Of a stretch of DNA of 64,000 bases, positions 17,225 through 25,350 are shown in pieces; within the stretch, counting starts at the first letter, position 1; each line of letters opens with the position of its first letter. A program made the translations under genes and the position numbers. The notes under the pieces were generated by a model. It worked only from the letters and a program-made list of their open reading frames with translations, was not told the DNA's origin and did not search any database. Source of the DNA: Thermoleophilia bacterium (lineage in GTDB: Bacteria > Actinomycetota > Thermoleophilia > Gaiellales > SKUG01); assembly GCA_025964555.1 (NCBI GenBank), contig JAOPYQ010000020.1:28365-92364 (forward strand). Reading direction: 5' to 3'.

Positions 17225-17407
17225 CTAGCGAAGCGGCGGATGCACCAACACGAGGTGGACGCTCGTGTCGTCGTGGTCCTGGCGCGTCTGCAGCTGCCAC
17301 CCGTCGCTCGCGAGCTCGGCGATGTGCGCATCCACCCGTGATCGAAAGGCGTTGACGTCCTCGTCGTCGCGTCGGAGCAGGGTCTGCAGGCGAGGTGGGA
17401 GGTCCAT
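17225..17407 (-). CDS. 60-residue protein of unknown function
   Basis: A small protein MDLPPRLQTLLRRDDEDVNA... ending VHLVLVHPPLR, mixed alpha/beta, no Cys and no membrane segment. ATG at 17405-17407. AACACT lies six bases before the start, similar to the leaderless boxes seen elsewhere. It diverges from the ATP-grasp gene. Unrecognised; the longer upstream extension in the same frame looks non-coding. Confidence 0.5.
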   Translation of the reverse strand: MDLPPRLQTLLRRDDEDVNAFRSRVDAHIAELASDGWQLQTRQDHDDTSVHLVLVHPPLR

Positions 17408-17444
17408 GCGTCCAGTGTTCCCGATCGGCGGATCAATCGACCGA

Positions 17445-17450
17445 TAGGCT
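17445..17450 (+). promoter_or_regulatory. -10 box for leaderless ATP-grasp gene
   Basis: TAGGCT ends seven bases before the ATG at 17458. Confidence 0.45.
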
Positions 17451-17457
17451 CCGCCGG

Positions 17458-18870
17458 ATGCTTGCCTTCTGCGCCGCAAATGCCGCCTACCTCGCCGGAC
17501 TCGAATCCGGTGTGCCCGGCGGGGCGTGCCTGGTCGCGGGTACGGGCGCTCCGCTCGTGCAGATGCTGCGGCGCGGCGAGCACGTGGCGACGACCCTGGA
17601 CGAGCATCCGGACATCCTTCGCGCAGTCGACGGCGCGCTCTCGGCCGGTGTCGTGCTCGGCGCCGCGCCGGTGGTCGAGCTGCTCGAGGAGCTCGGCTGC
17701 GACGCCGTGCTGCCGTTCAAGAGCGGTCCACGCCTGTGGACGATGGCCGAGTTCCAGGGCCTGCGCGTGCTCGCCACGGATGCGAAGCTCACGCGCCAGC
17801 TCGAGAACAAGCTCGCGCTCGCGGAGCTCGCGAAAGCAGCGGACGCGCGCATTCCCGACACGGTCACCGTGAGCCTGGACGACGCGCTCGTCGCCGCCGC
17901 GCGCGAGGACGGCATCGCGCTGCCGCGCGTGTTCCAGCCCGCAGTCGGATTCGCCGGCGCCGGCACCGTGCTGCTGCGAACCGCCCGCGACGTGGAGGAG
18001 CTCGTCGCGCACGCGCCTGGCGGTACGCGCGTGGGCAAGCTCGTCGAGTACGTCGACGGCGAGCCGATCACCATCAACGGAGTCGTGATCCCGCCCGGCG
18101 TGCACGGCGCAGGCGACGACGGCGAGGTGCTCGTGGGGATGGTCGCGCGCCAGCTCACCGGCATCCCGCGCATGACGCCGACGGACTTCGGCTCGTGCGG
18201 CAACGACTGGGCACTGCCGCCGGCGCGTTCGGTCGTGGCGTCGGCTCGCTCGCTCGCCGGTCGCGTGGGCGAGGTGCTCGCCAGCCGCGGATTCGCGGGC
18301 GCGTTCGGCATCGACGTGATCGTGCCGTCCGGCGGCGGCGTGCCGGTGCTCATCGAGATCAACCCGCGCTGGACGGCGAGCCTCGCGCTGCAGGTCGAGC
18401 TGCAGGGAGCCGCCGGACTGCCGACGCTGCTCGACGCGCACCTCGCCGCGTTCGCCTACCGCCCCGACGAGCGCGCGTCGCTGGAAACGCTGCGCGCGGC
18501 GTTCGGCTCGGACGAGGATGCCGAGTGCACGCGCGACGTGGCGAAGGTCTCCACGGTGATCGCCTACAACGCCACGGGCCGCGACGCCCACGTCGACACC
18601 GAGTTCGAGCCCGGTGTCTGGCGCGCGAGCACGGGTGACGATGGAGCGGTCGCCCTCGAGCGGGTACGCGACGGTTGGCGCCTCGGGGATCTCGAGCGCG
18701 ATGACGAGGTAGTCATCCTCCCGCACGGCAACATGCGGCCGATCCCACATGGTTCCTACCTCGTGCGCGTGATCCGTCGCGGTCAGGCAGCGGCGACGCC
18801 ACGAGCCAACGTGCTGCTCGACGACGTTGCCGCGCTCATGGACGCGGTCGTCGCGCGCGTGACGCGCTAG
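17458..18870 (+). CDS. ATP-grasp domain enzyme
   Basis: A 470-residue protein with an ATP-grasp ligase core: TRQLENKLALAELAKAADAR (entry helix), LPRVFQPAVGFAGAGTVLLR (Gly-rich lid), KLVEYVDGEPITINGVV, FGIDVIV, and VLIEINPRWTASLALQVELQ, which holds the metal-binding Glu-x-Asn-Pro-Arg. The last 120 residues form an extra beta-rich domain. This group activates a carboxylate with ATP and couples it to an amine or thiol; the substrate cannot be told from sequence. No neighbour explains its role. Confidence 0.8.
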   Translation: MLAFCAANAAYLAGLESGVPGGACLVAGTGAPLVQMLRRGEHVATTLDEHPDILRAVDGALSAGVVLGAAPVVELLEELGCDAVLPFKSGPRLWTMAEFQGLRVLATDAKLTRQLENKLALAELAKAADARIPDTVTVSLDDALVAAAREDGIALPRVFQPAVGFAGAGTVLLRTARDVEELVAHAPGGTRVGKLVEYVDGEPITINGVVIPPGVHGAGDDGEVLVGMVARQLTGIPRMTPTDFGSCGNDWALPPARSVVASARSLAGRVGEVLASRGFAGAFGIDVIVPSGGGVPVLIEINPRWTASLALQVELQGAAGLPTLLDAHLAAFAYRPDERASLETLRAAFGSDEDAECTRDVAKVSTVIAYNATGRDAHVDTEFEPGVWRASTGDDGAVALERVRDGWRLGDLERDDEVVILPHGNMRPIPHGSYLVRVIRRGQAAATPRANVLLDDVAALMDAVVARVTR

Positions 18871-18873
18871 CAA

Positions 18874-19716
18874 TCAGGCGGCGACCCAGTACCCGTCCTC
18901 GCCGACCGGCTCGAACGTCGCGCCCGCGTCGGTGAGTTCGGTGCGCGCGGCATCGATGTCGATCCCGCGGATCGCGGCGACCTCGGCGGTCGCGAGCGGC
19001 GCCTCGGCCCACTCGAGCACCTCGGCGACATCCGCGGCAGGAGCTCGTCGCTCGACGCCGGGGAGGAGGTTGGCGATGGCCACGTCGTACGATTCCCACG
19101 GCTGGAATCCCGGGGCTGCCGCGATGTCGTCGCCGCTGCGCAGTTCGTACGACGGGGCGGAGTAGCGGCGTCCGCCATCCTCGGACGGGGAGAGCTTGTG
19201 GTTGAGCACGAGCGCGGAGGGGTGGGGCGTGCGCGCCGTGCGCATGTCGTCGCGAAGTGCGGCTTCGGTCGCGGGATCGGCGGTCCAGGTCGCGAGGTCG
19301 GCGACAGCGATGCCGATGTCGGCTGCCGCGGCGTCGATCGTGGACTGCTCGTCGAGCAGCTCGCCGGCCATGTAGCGCACGCGCAGTCGGCGCAGGAACG
19401 CATCCTCGAGCGCGGGGTCGGGTGCGTGCAGGCGGACGCCGACCACGGCGCGGCAGGCGGGGACGGTACCGGGCACGCGGGGGCGGCGGGCGACGTCGAT
19501 CGGCATGCCGTACGTGGACTGCAGCTTGCGCATGACGGGTTCGATCAGGTCGGGCGTGAGCCCCTTGGCTGCTGCGGTCTCGGTGGTCTCGTGCAGCCCG
19601 ATCATCACGTTGCGCCAGGCGAGCTGGTCGCCGTAGTGCCAGCGCAGCTGCAGGCGCTGCGGCTCGGCGGAGAACGCGAACGGACATGCGGGATCGGTGT
19701 AGTGGACGACGTCCAT
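18874..19716 (-). CDS. DsbA/FrnE-family thioredoxin-like protein
   Basis: A 280-residue protein starting MDVVHYTDPACPFAFSAEPQ. This is the DsbA-like FrnE/2-hydroxychromene-2-carboxylate isomerase fold, with CPF in place of a CxxC redox pair, so it is unlikely to be a classical disulfide oxidase. The family C-terminal pattern of substrate-site helices is present (TPHPSALVLNHKL). The ATG at 19716 follows a GGAG site. It has no signal peptide and is therefore cytoplasmic. Convergent with the ATP-grasp gene. Confidence 0.75.
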   Translation of the reverse strand: MDVVHYTDPACPFAFSAEPQRLQLRWHYGDQLAWRNVMIGLHETTETAAAKGLTPDLIEPVMRKLQSTYGMPIDVARRPRVPGTVPACRAVVGVRLHAPDPALEDAFLRRLRVRYMAGELLDEQSTIDAAAADIGIAVADLATWTADPATEAALRDDMRTARTPHPSALVLNHKLSPSEDGGRRYSAPSYELRSGDDIAAAPGFQPWESYDVAIANLLPGVERRAPAADVAEVLEWAEAPLATAEVAAIRGIDIDAARTELTDAGATFEPVGEDGYWVAA

Positions 19717-19765
19717 GCAGGCTCCAGGTGGTTGTGTGCGCAATGACCTCTTGGGCAACGTAGCT

Positions 19766-19795
19766 GAAACCGCGCGGCACCCTCGGTTCGACACT
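19766..19795 (+). promoter_or_regulatory. Weak copy of the shared GNAAC-N18/19-GAYA promoter
   Basis: GAAAC, 19 bases, GACACT, then CCGGCAG. It resembles the motif found before the 21985 operon and the giant-protein genes but with one extra spacer base and a weaker tail. It lies 58 bases before the GTG of the lysyl-oxidase-like pair. Confidence 0.35.
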
Positions 19796-19852
19796 CCGGC
19801 AGCGCGCACTGCACGGGACGGCACGTGCGCGGCAACGGGACGGTGGACGAAC

Positions 19853-20641
19853 GTGCAGGTTGGGACGAAGCAGATTGCGCTGGGCCTTGGGCTTGGCGTT
19901 GCGGCCGCAGGTGGCGTCGCCGCGTGGCTGCTCGCGCGCGACGGCGACGATGCCGGCGCGGCTCCCCACGACCACGCCACGCACGACCACGGCACGGGCG
20001 ATCACGGCGCGGACGCCTCGACGCTCCCGCTCCCGGCCCCGGCGCAGGGCGGCGGTTACGTGGATGCCAAGGATGCACCCAACGGCGCCGGATCCGGCAT
20101 CCCGGCGAACGCCGACGGGCCTGGCAACCTCGCCGTCGCGTGGTGGCCGCAGGACATCTCCCTCACGCAGCAGGGCGACGATGCCACGCTGCGCTTCCAG
20201 TCGACGATCGTGAACCTCGGCGGCGAGGCCGTGCCCGTCGCGCCGGGCGATCGGGTCGAGTACACGGTGAGCCGTTCGGACACGAAGGGCGGGATCGGCG
20301 AGGTGGTCGGCCACGGCTCGGCGCCACTCGATCGCGCCGACGTGAAGACCTTCCCCGTGGAGGTCGGCGTCGACATCGGCATCCCGATCAGCGACCTGGG
20401 CGCGCGGCTGCAGACGATCAGCTCGCTCGCGCCGCAGACAGCCGCGATCGTGGGCGCGGGACACGCCAGCCAGGCGATCACGATCCACGACGCGAAGGCC
20501 GGCCACTACACGCTCTCGCAGCACGTCGTGCGCGCGGACGGCAGCTCCGACGTCTCCGCATTCGACGACGAACGCCTCACCGAGTTCCGGCTCGACGGCA
20601 CGGGCAACATCCTGCACCTCGGCTCGCGCTACGCGACCTGA
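19853..20641 (+). CDS. Membrane-anchored lysyl-oxidase-like paralogue with His-rich linker
   Basis: A 262-residue protein from GTG 19853. It has an N-terminal hydrophobic anchor (QIALGLGLGVAAAGGVAAWL), then a His/Asp-rich segment (PHDHATHDHGTGDHGAD) that could bind copper or another metal, then a beta-rich domain. That domain resembles the next gene's lysyl-oxidase-like domain in two places: LRFQSTIVNLGGEAVP, and KAGHYTLSQHVVRADGSSD near the end. The HSHLH metal motif of the neighbour is absent, so it is probably not catalytic and may be a metal chaperone or structural partner. Earlier in-frame starts lack coding character. Confidence 0.55.
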   Translation: MQVGTKQIALGLGLGVAAAGGVAAWLLARDGDDAGAAPHDHATHDHGTGDHGADASTLPLPAPAQGGGYVDAKDAPNGAGSGIPANADGPGNLAVAWWPQDISLTQQGDDATLRFQSTIVNLGGEAVPVAPGDRVEYTVSRSDTKGGIGEVVGHGSAPLDRADVKTFPVEVGVDIGIPISDLGARLQTISSLAPQTAAIVGAGHASQAITIHDAKAGHYTLSQHVVRADGSSDVSAFDDERLTEFRLDGTGNILHLGSRYAT

Positions 20642-20670
20642 TCGACCGACACCACCAAGGGACGACTGAC

Positions 20671-21783
20671 ATGAACTCCATTCCCCCCAACATCCTCAAG
20701 ATCGGTGGCGGCGTGCTCGCCGCCGGTGCCGGCATCGGTGCGGTTGCGCTGTCGACGAAGCTCACCGCCGACAAGCCTGAAGGTCGTCAGCTCGTGAGCG
20801 GGCTGCTCGCCGGTGCAGGTGGTCTGGCGGTCGCCGGCGCGGTCCTCGCTCGCAACACCTCGGCGTTCGGTCCGCTCCTCGGCGCGGGTCTCGGGCTTGC
20901 GGGTGCGGGCATCGTCGACGCCGTTCGCGGCGGCGGCACCAAGGCCGCCCCGACCGCGCCCGCAGCTCCGAGCCGCATCGACGGGCTCGGCGAGGGAACG
21001 CTGCTGCCGGACGGCATCCAGGCCGCCCCGACGGACGTGTACCGCCAGGGCAACGAGGTGCGCTTCGACTCGGTCGTCGGCAACGGTGGCGCTGCGCCGC
21101 TGCAGTTGGCGCTGCACTTCGACGACAAGGCCGGCTCGAGCCGCACCACGCAGGTGCTCTTCAACGAGGACGGCACGGCGAAGGAGCGCGACCTGCAGGG
21201 CGGGCTGCGTCTCGACGAGCGTCGCGACCACAGCCACCTGCACTTCGACGACTTTGTCTACTTCCAGATGTACAAGGCCGACGACCACGGGCGCCCCGTG
21301 CCCGGCAGCGAGATCGACGGTGGTGTCAAGCAGTCGTTCTACATCACCGACATCCAGCAGTTCGAGGTCGAGGATCGCAAGAACCGGGAGGCGGCGGCGA
21401 AGCTCGCGGAGAAGGGCAAGGTCGACCGCAACATCGTCGACGCGGACGTCGCCCAGGGCATCTCCGTCGGCATGGCCGACGTGTACGGCGCAGGTCTCGA
21501 GGGCCAGAACCTGTCGCTCGGCGACGCCAAGCCGGGCCGCTACGTGCTGCGCCAGGCGTTCGATCCGAGCGACGAGGTGCTCGAGCAGGACGAGCGCAAC
21601 AACGTCGCCGACACGCTCATCGAAGTGGGCGCCGACGGCAAGGTCACGACGATCAGCTCCGCGTTCGCGCCGGCCGAGGACTACGTGACGCTGCCCGACG
21701 GGCGCGTGGTGATCCCGAGCGTCACGGAGAGCCTCGACAAGGCACGCTCCGCGCACGCCGAGGGCGCCGACCACGAGGACTGA
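20671..21783 (+). CDS. Lysyl-oxidase-like membrane protein
   Basis: A 370-residue protein. Residues 8-85 hold two or three hydrophobic, Gly/Ala-rich segments. Residues 120-340 match the lysyl oxidase fold: RRDHSHLHFDDFVYFQMY gives the copper-binding His cluster, GVKQSFYITD aligns with the region holding the cofactor lysine, and GISVGMADVYGAGLEGQNLS, KPGRYVLRQAFDP and EQDERNNVADT match the conserved C-terminal part, including the cofactor tyrosine position. Lysyl oxidases oxidise protein lysine amines to aldehydes, allowing cross-links. ATG 20671 follows AAGGGA. Assignment rests on motifs only. Confidence 0.7.
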   Translation: MNSIPPNILKIGGGVLAAGAGIGAVALSTKLTADKPEGRQLVSGLLAGAGGLAVAGAVLARNTSAFGPLLGAGLGLAGAGIVDAVRGGGTKAAPTAPAAPSRIDGLGEGTLLPDGIQAAPTDVYRQGNEVRFDSVVGNGGAAPLQLALHFDDKAGSSRTTQVLFNEDGTAKERDLQGGLRLDERRDHSHLHFDDFVYFQMYKADDHGRPVPGSEIDGGVKQSFYITDIQQFEVEDRKNREAAAKLAEKGKVDRNIVDADVAQGISVGMADVYGAGLEGQNLSLGDAKPGRYVLRQAFDPSDEVLEQDERNNVADTLIEVGADGKVTTISSAFAPAEDYVTLPDGRVVIPSVTESLDKARSAHAEGADHED

Positions 21784-21810
21784 CACGCGCACCACATCAA
21801 CGTGTTGCTC

Positions 21811-21839
21811 ACGGAGCCCGGCCATGCGACGGGTTCCGT
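21811..21839 (+). terminator. Hairpin after the lysyl-oxidase-like gene
   Basis: ACGGAGCCCG and CGGGTTCCGT pair with one G-T wobble around a 9-base loop, 27 bases after the stop at 21783 and before the next operon's promoter. Confidence 0.55.
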
Positions 21840-21906
21840 CGTCTTCCCGCGAGTGGGAGCGCGGTGGGACGAAAGGGGCCGCTTCGTGGCCGACCCCGTC
21901 GCTCGT

Positions 21907-21940
21907 GCAACGTGGATCGGGACCTGTGCGACACACAGGT
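21907..21940 (+). promoter_or_regulatory. Shared promoter motif, five-gene membrane operon
   Basis: GCAAC, 18 bases, GACACA, then CAGGTAGGGA. The -10 side overlaps a perfect inverted repeat, ACCTGTG-CGACA-CACAGGT (21922-21940). It lies 45 bases before the ATG at 21985 and belongs to the set of seven similar elements. Confidence 0.7.
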
Positions 21941-21984
21941 AGGGAGACGCTCGGGGCTGACTGCCCCAGGGGACAGGACACTCG

Positions 21985-22806
21985 ATGGACTACGGCAGCA
22001 GCTTCGCGATCGGTGGATCGCCGCTGGGACACCACGACACGACGCGGCACTCGGTGCACGCGCCGGTGGACGTGCTCCCCGCTCCCAAGCCGCAGCGCAT
22101 GCACTGGTCGACGATGGTCTTCGTCGCAGGCATGTGCATCTGCGCGATCGGGCTGCTCATGACGGTCGCCGGCGTGCCCGGCGACCTCGCCTACGACGTC
22201 GACGGCGCACCGAACCGCAACAAGCCGACCTCGAGCGACCCGATGGCGATCAACCGATCGCTCGACGGCAACATGAAGTGGATCGACCAGAGCTCCTCTT
22301 CCGAGCAGGGCGGCTACGTCGGCTACATCAAGTCGATCAACCGGAGCGAGGTCGTCATCCCGCCGATGGTGCAGGCGCTCGCCGCGATGGACAGTTCGGT
22401 CCGCGCGCTCGACTCCGGCCTCGCCGGCATGGGCGAGGTCACCACCAAGATGGGCGCCGACATGGCGGCGATGGCCGACACCAGCAGCGCCAGCAACGAC
22501 ACCATGAACGCGCTCGGCGGCGACATCGGATTCCTCTCCAAGTCGATGCTCGAGCTCGCCGGTTCGACGGAGGAGCTCACCAAGCGCATGGCCAAGATCG
22601 AGAAGCTGGCCGGCGGCATCGCCGCCAACGGCACCTCCGAGGCGCTCAAGAACACCAAGGCGCTCAACGCGTCGCTGCCGGACAACGTGCCGGTGCCGAC
22701 CACGAGCGATGGCGAGCCGCTCGACCAGGCGATGAAGCGCCTCGCGTCTGGTGGCGGCGGCACCGAGGGTGCCGGCGCGATCGACGGACAGGTGCTCGCG
22801 CAATGA
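21985..22806 (+). CDS. Single-pass membrane protein with helical ectodomain (operon gene 1)
   Basis: A 273-residue protein: short cytoplasmic N-terminus, one membrane helix at about 42-64 (MVFVAGMCICAIGLLMTVAG), then an ectodomain rich in Met, Ser, Thr and Ala predicted to be helical or coiled coil (VQALAAMDSSVRALDSGLAG, LAGSTEELTKRMAKIEKLAG), and a disordered Gly/Ser tail. No catalytic motif is recognised. It is the first of five tandem genes of the same design, each overlapping or nearly abutting the next. A GGGGACAGGA site precedes the ATG. Confidence 0.75.
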   Translation: MDYGSSFAIGGSPLGHHDTTRHSVHAPVDVLPAPKPQRMHWSTMVFVAGMCICAIGLLMTVAGVPGDLAYDVDGAPNRNKPTSSDPMAINRSLDGNMKWIDQSSSSEQGGYVGYIKSINRSEVVIPPMVQALAAMDSSVRALDSGLAGMGEVTTKMGADMAAMADTSSASNDTMNALGGDIGFLSKSMLELAGSTEELTKRMAKIEKLAGGIAANGTSEALKNTKALNASLPDNVPVPTTSDGEPLDQAMKRLASGGGGTEGAGAIDGQVLAQ

Positions 22807-23414
22807 CCGCCGCCTACGGACATCCGGGTGCCGCGTCGCCGCTGTCGCCGCTCGTGAACGAGCAGCGCCTCGGCTCGGCTGGCGGGCAGGCCGCGATCGG
22901 CATCGCCGGCATCGTGCTCGCGGTCGTGCTCGTGATGGGCCAGATCTCGCTCGCGATGACCAAGGGCATCGCGGTGCACATGCACAACTCGGTCGAGCAC
23001 ATCACCGAGGGCAACAAGACGATGGAGAGCGTGATCGAGCGCGCCGCGCCGTCCGTGGCGATGGAGTCGGCGCTCGCCGCACAGTCCAAGACGCTCGCGA
23101 ACACGCGCTCCGCGCTCAAGAACACGAACGTCGAGCTCAAGAAGATCGAGGTCACGAAGGTTCGCCTGCTCGACGTCGTGAGCGGCATGGAGCGCTCGAG
23201 CTCGTCGCTCGCCACCAACGTGGCCGGGGTCAACACGTCCACGACGAAGATGACCGGGATGCTCGGCACGCTGCCCGACGCGACGAGCCGAACGCACAAG
23301 CAGCTGTCGACGATCAACACCGACACAGGTGCCATCAACACGGAGCTCAACGCGATCGCCGCGAAGATGGTCAAGTACGGACTGCCGACCGCCAAGGGAG
23401 CGCCGACCGGATGA
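22803..23414 (+). CDS. Single-pass membrane protein with helical ectodomain (operon gene 2)
   Basis: A 203-residue protein whose ATG overlaps the previous stop as ATGA. Membrane helix at about 30-51 (AAIGIAGIVLAVVLVMGQIS), then an almost continuous helical region of Ser/Thr/Asn heptads (SALKNTNVELKKIEVTKVRL, HKQLSTINTDTGAINTELNA). The pattern is like the stalk of chemoreceptors or MCE-type proteins, but no HAMP, MCP or MCE signature is visible. Role unknown; probably assembles with its operon partners. Confidence 0.72.
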   Translation: MTAAYGHPGAASPLSPLVNEQRLGSAGGQAAIGIAGIVLAVVLVMGQISLAMTKGIAVHMHNSVEHITEGNKTMESVIERAAPSVAMESALAAQSKTLANTRSALKNTNVELKKIEVTKVRLLDVVSGMERSSSSLATNVAGVNTSTTKMTGMLGTLPDATSRTHKQLSTINTDTGAINTELNAIAAKMVKYGLPTAKGAPTG

Positions 23415-24526
23415 GTGGCTTCGGCGCACATCACGGCAGCGACCCGGGTGCCAGCTGGCGCGCCCTGTCGGGCGAGCCGCTGCCCGAGGTGCCGAGCCTC
23501 TCGCAGCCGCCTGCGGCGCCGCCCGCCGACCAGGCGCCCGCCGATCCGGCACCCGTGCACGGCGGCTGGCAGCAGGCGTGGCAGGACGAGCACGGCCAGT
23601 GGCATTCGCCGTATGCCGCGATGGAGCCGCAGCAGGCCCCGCCGTATGCAGGCGCCGAGCAGCTGTACGTGCAGCCGCAGCCCGCACCGCACGAGTACGC
23701 GATGCCGGCGCAGCCGGTCGCGGTGCCCGTCGACGGCTCCGCCGCAGCGCCGGCTCCCGCAGTGGCGCCGGTGGACGTCATCATTCCCACGGAGCAGCTC
23801 GCGCCGGTCGGGCCGCCCCGCTACCTCGCTCCCACGCATGCAGCGCGCGACCCGCGCCAGCGAACGATGGCAGCCGTCATCACCTTCGTCGCGCTGCTCA
23901 TCGGGCTGTGGGGCATCCTCGGCTTCCTCGGCTCGCTGTCGCACACGCTGTCGGGCATCGCGAGCGGCAACCAGAAGCTCAAGATCCAGATGCAGGATGC
24001 GAACAAGGGGCTGGTCGACCTGGACGTGAAGACGCGCAACCTCGAGACGATGTCCTCGAACTCCAAGAAGATGCAGGGGCTGCTGACGGGCATCGACACC
24101 GACATGGGCACGATGCTCGAAGGCGTGAACGGGATCGCCGAGGGCATGTCGTCGATGGCGTCGTCGCTCGAGACGCTCGACGGTGAGCTCGGCAAGGTCA
24201 ACGAGATCAACTCGGGCATGGCCACGCAGCTCGGCGGCATCAACGCCGGCCTGCAGAACCAGGTCGTGAGCGTGCGCACCATGCGCAAGGACGTGGAGGC
24301 GACGAGCCGCGTGCTCAAGTCGCTTCCTGGTCGACTGACCGCGACGAACAAGCGCCTCGCGTACGTGAACAACGCCGTCAACATCATGGGTTGTCGCGGC
24401 ATCACCAACAACCTCAAGGTGAAGATCAGCCTCGGCCCGATCCCCAACGGCAGCGCGACGGTCTACGCCACGGTCGTGCCGCCCGGTGCGTGGGGCACGA
24501 AGGAAGACGGGAAGACGCCATGCTGA
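23411..24526 (+). CDS. Membrane protein with Pro-rich cytoplasmic region and helical ectodomain (operon gene 3)
   Basis: A 371-residue protein overlapping gene 2 as ATGA. Residues 1-150 are Pro/Ala/Gln-rich with aromatic repeats (WQQAWQDEHGQWHSPYAAME, QAPPYAGAEQLYVQPQP), a likely disordered cytoplasmic arm. The membrane helix is at about 152-174 (AAVITFVALLIGLWGILGFL). The ectodomain is a long Ser/Met/Asn helix (NLETMSSNSKKMQGLLTGID), ending in a small beta-like Cys-containing cap (MGCRGITNNLKVKISLGP). Confidence 0.72.
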   Translation: MSGFGAHHGSDPGASWRALSGEPLPEVPSLSQPPAAPPADQAPADPAPVHGGWQQAWQDEHGQWHSPYAAMEPQQAPPYAGAEQLYVQPQPAPHEYAMPAQPVAVPVDGSAAAPAPAVAPVDVIIPTEQLAPVGPPRYLAPTHAARDPRQRTMAAVITFVALLIGLWGILGFLGSLSHTLSGIASGNQKLKIQMQDANKGLVDLDVKTRNLETMSSNSKKMQGLLTGIDTDMGTMLEGVNGIAEGMSSMASSLETLDGELGKVNEINSGMATQLGGINAGLQNQVVSVRTMRKDVEATSRVLKSLPGRLTATNKRLAYVNNAVNIMGCRGITNNLKVKISLGPIPNGSATVYATVVPPGAWGTKEDGKTPC

Positions 24527-25341
24527 GCCCGCAGCCGAACCAGCCTGCACGTTCGTCGTCGCGTCCGGTCATGGGCGGTGGCGCCGCGGTGGCAGCCGCG
24601 CCGAGCGGTCGCCTGCCGAAGACGTACTCGCTCGAGGAGGTCTCCCAGCGCGTGGACGCACTCGCGCTCGCGGTCGGTGCTCGCGTGACCGCTTCGGTGC
24701 TGCTGCTCGCGTGCGTCGTGCTGATCCTCATCGGAGCGCAGTCGCTGCTGTCGTCGCTGCAGGGCATGGAGCGCGATCTCGACGAGATGAACGAGCAGCT
24801 CGCGCTCGCCAACGGCGGGCTCGTCATCCTCAACAAGACGATGGATTCGCTGCCGGGAACGAGCAAGCACCTGGAGACGATCGTCGCCACCGTGGGCGAT
24901 GTGTCCAAGGAAGTGAAGTTCTCCTCGACGAGCATCGGCTCGGTCGCCGACACGACCAAGCAGCTCAACACGAAGCTCGGCAGCATCGCCGGGTCGACGA
25001 CGTCGATGCGCACGTCGCTCGAAAGCGCCGCGAAGGGCACCGAGGAGCTGTCGACGACGATCACGTCGCTCAACGCGAACATCGATCCGCTGGTGAAGAC
25101 GCAGCACGAGATGCTGCTCGGCACGATGAACATGCGCAAGGGCCTCGACGGCATGAACGCGAGCCTCGCGTACACGATCCGCATCATGAATTACATCGCC
25201 GCACCGCCACACGGGCAGGGCATGATGATCCGCGCCGACCTGCCGAAGCAGACGCTGCCGCCGATTCCGGGAATCAAGGCGGAGGTCGAGCCGATCCCGG
25301 TCTTCCCGCGCAACATCTGGCCGATCTACACCGGACCCTGA
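24520..25341 (+). CDS. Single-pass membrane protein with helical ectodomain (operon gene 4)
   Basis: A 273-residue protein whose ATG lies inside the end of gene 3. Membrane helix at about 56-76 (VTASVLLLACVVLILIGAQS), then a helical Ser/Thr-rich ectodomain (LEETS-like heptads such as GSIAGSTTSMRTSLESAAKG) and a Pro-rich C-terminal strand region (KQTLPPIPGIKAEVEPIPVF) ending IYTGP. Same design as its operon partners. Confidence 0.72.
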   Translation: MLSPQPNQPARSSSRPVMGGGAAVAAAPSGRLPKTYSLEEVSQRVDALALAVGARVTASVLLLACVVLILIGAQSLLSSLQGMERDLDEMNEQLALANGGLVILNKTMDSLPGTSKHLETIVATVGDVSKEVKFSSTSIGSVADTTKQLNTKLGSIAGSTTSMRTSLESAAKGTEELSTTITSLNANIDPLVKTQHEMLLGTMNMRKGLDGMNASLAYTIRIMNYIAAPPHGQGMMIRADLPKQTLPPIPGIKAEVEPIPVFPRNIWPIYTGP

Positions 25342-25350
25342 GGGCTGACG

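Noticed and set aside
14655..17300. 881-codon open frame on the minus strand
   Set aside because: Shadow of the SNF2 and SWIM genes, whose helicase and zinc motifs are unambiguous.
20629..22803. 724-codon open frame on the minus strand
   Set aside because: Antisense to the lysyl-oxidase-like gene and the first membrane-operon gene. It has the typical Arg/His/Val-rich antisense composition, and the plus frames carry recognisable domains and ribosome-binding sites.
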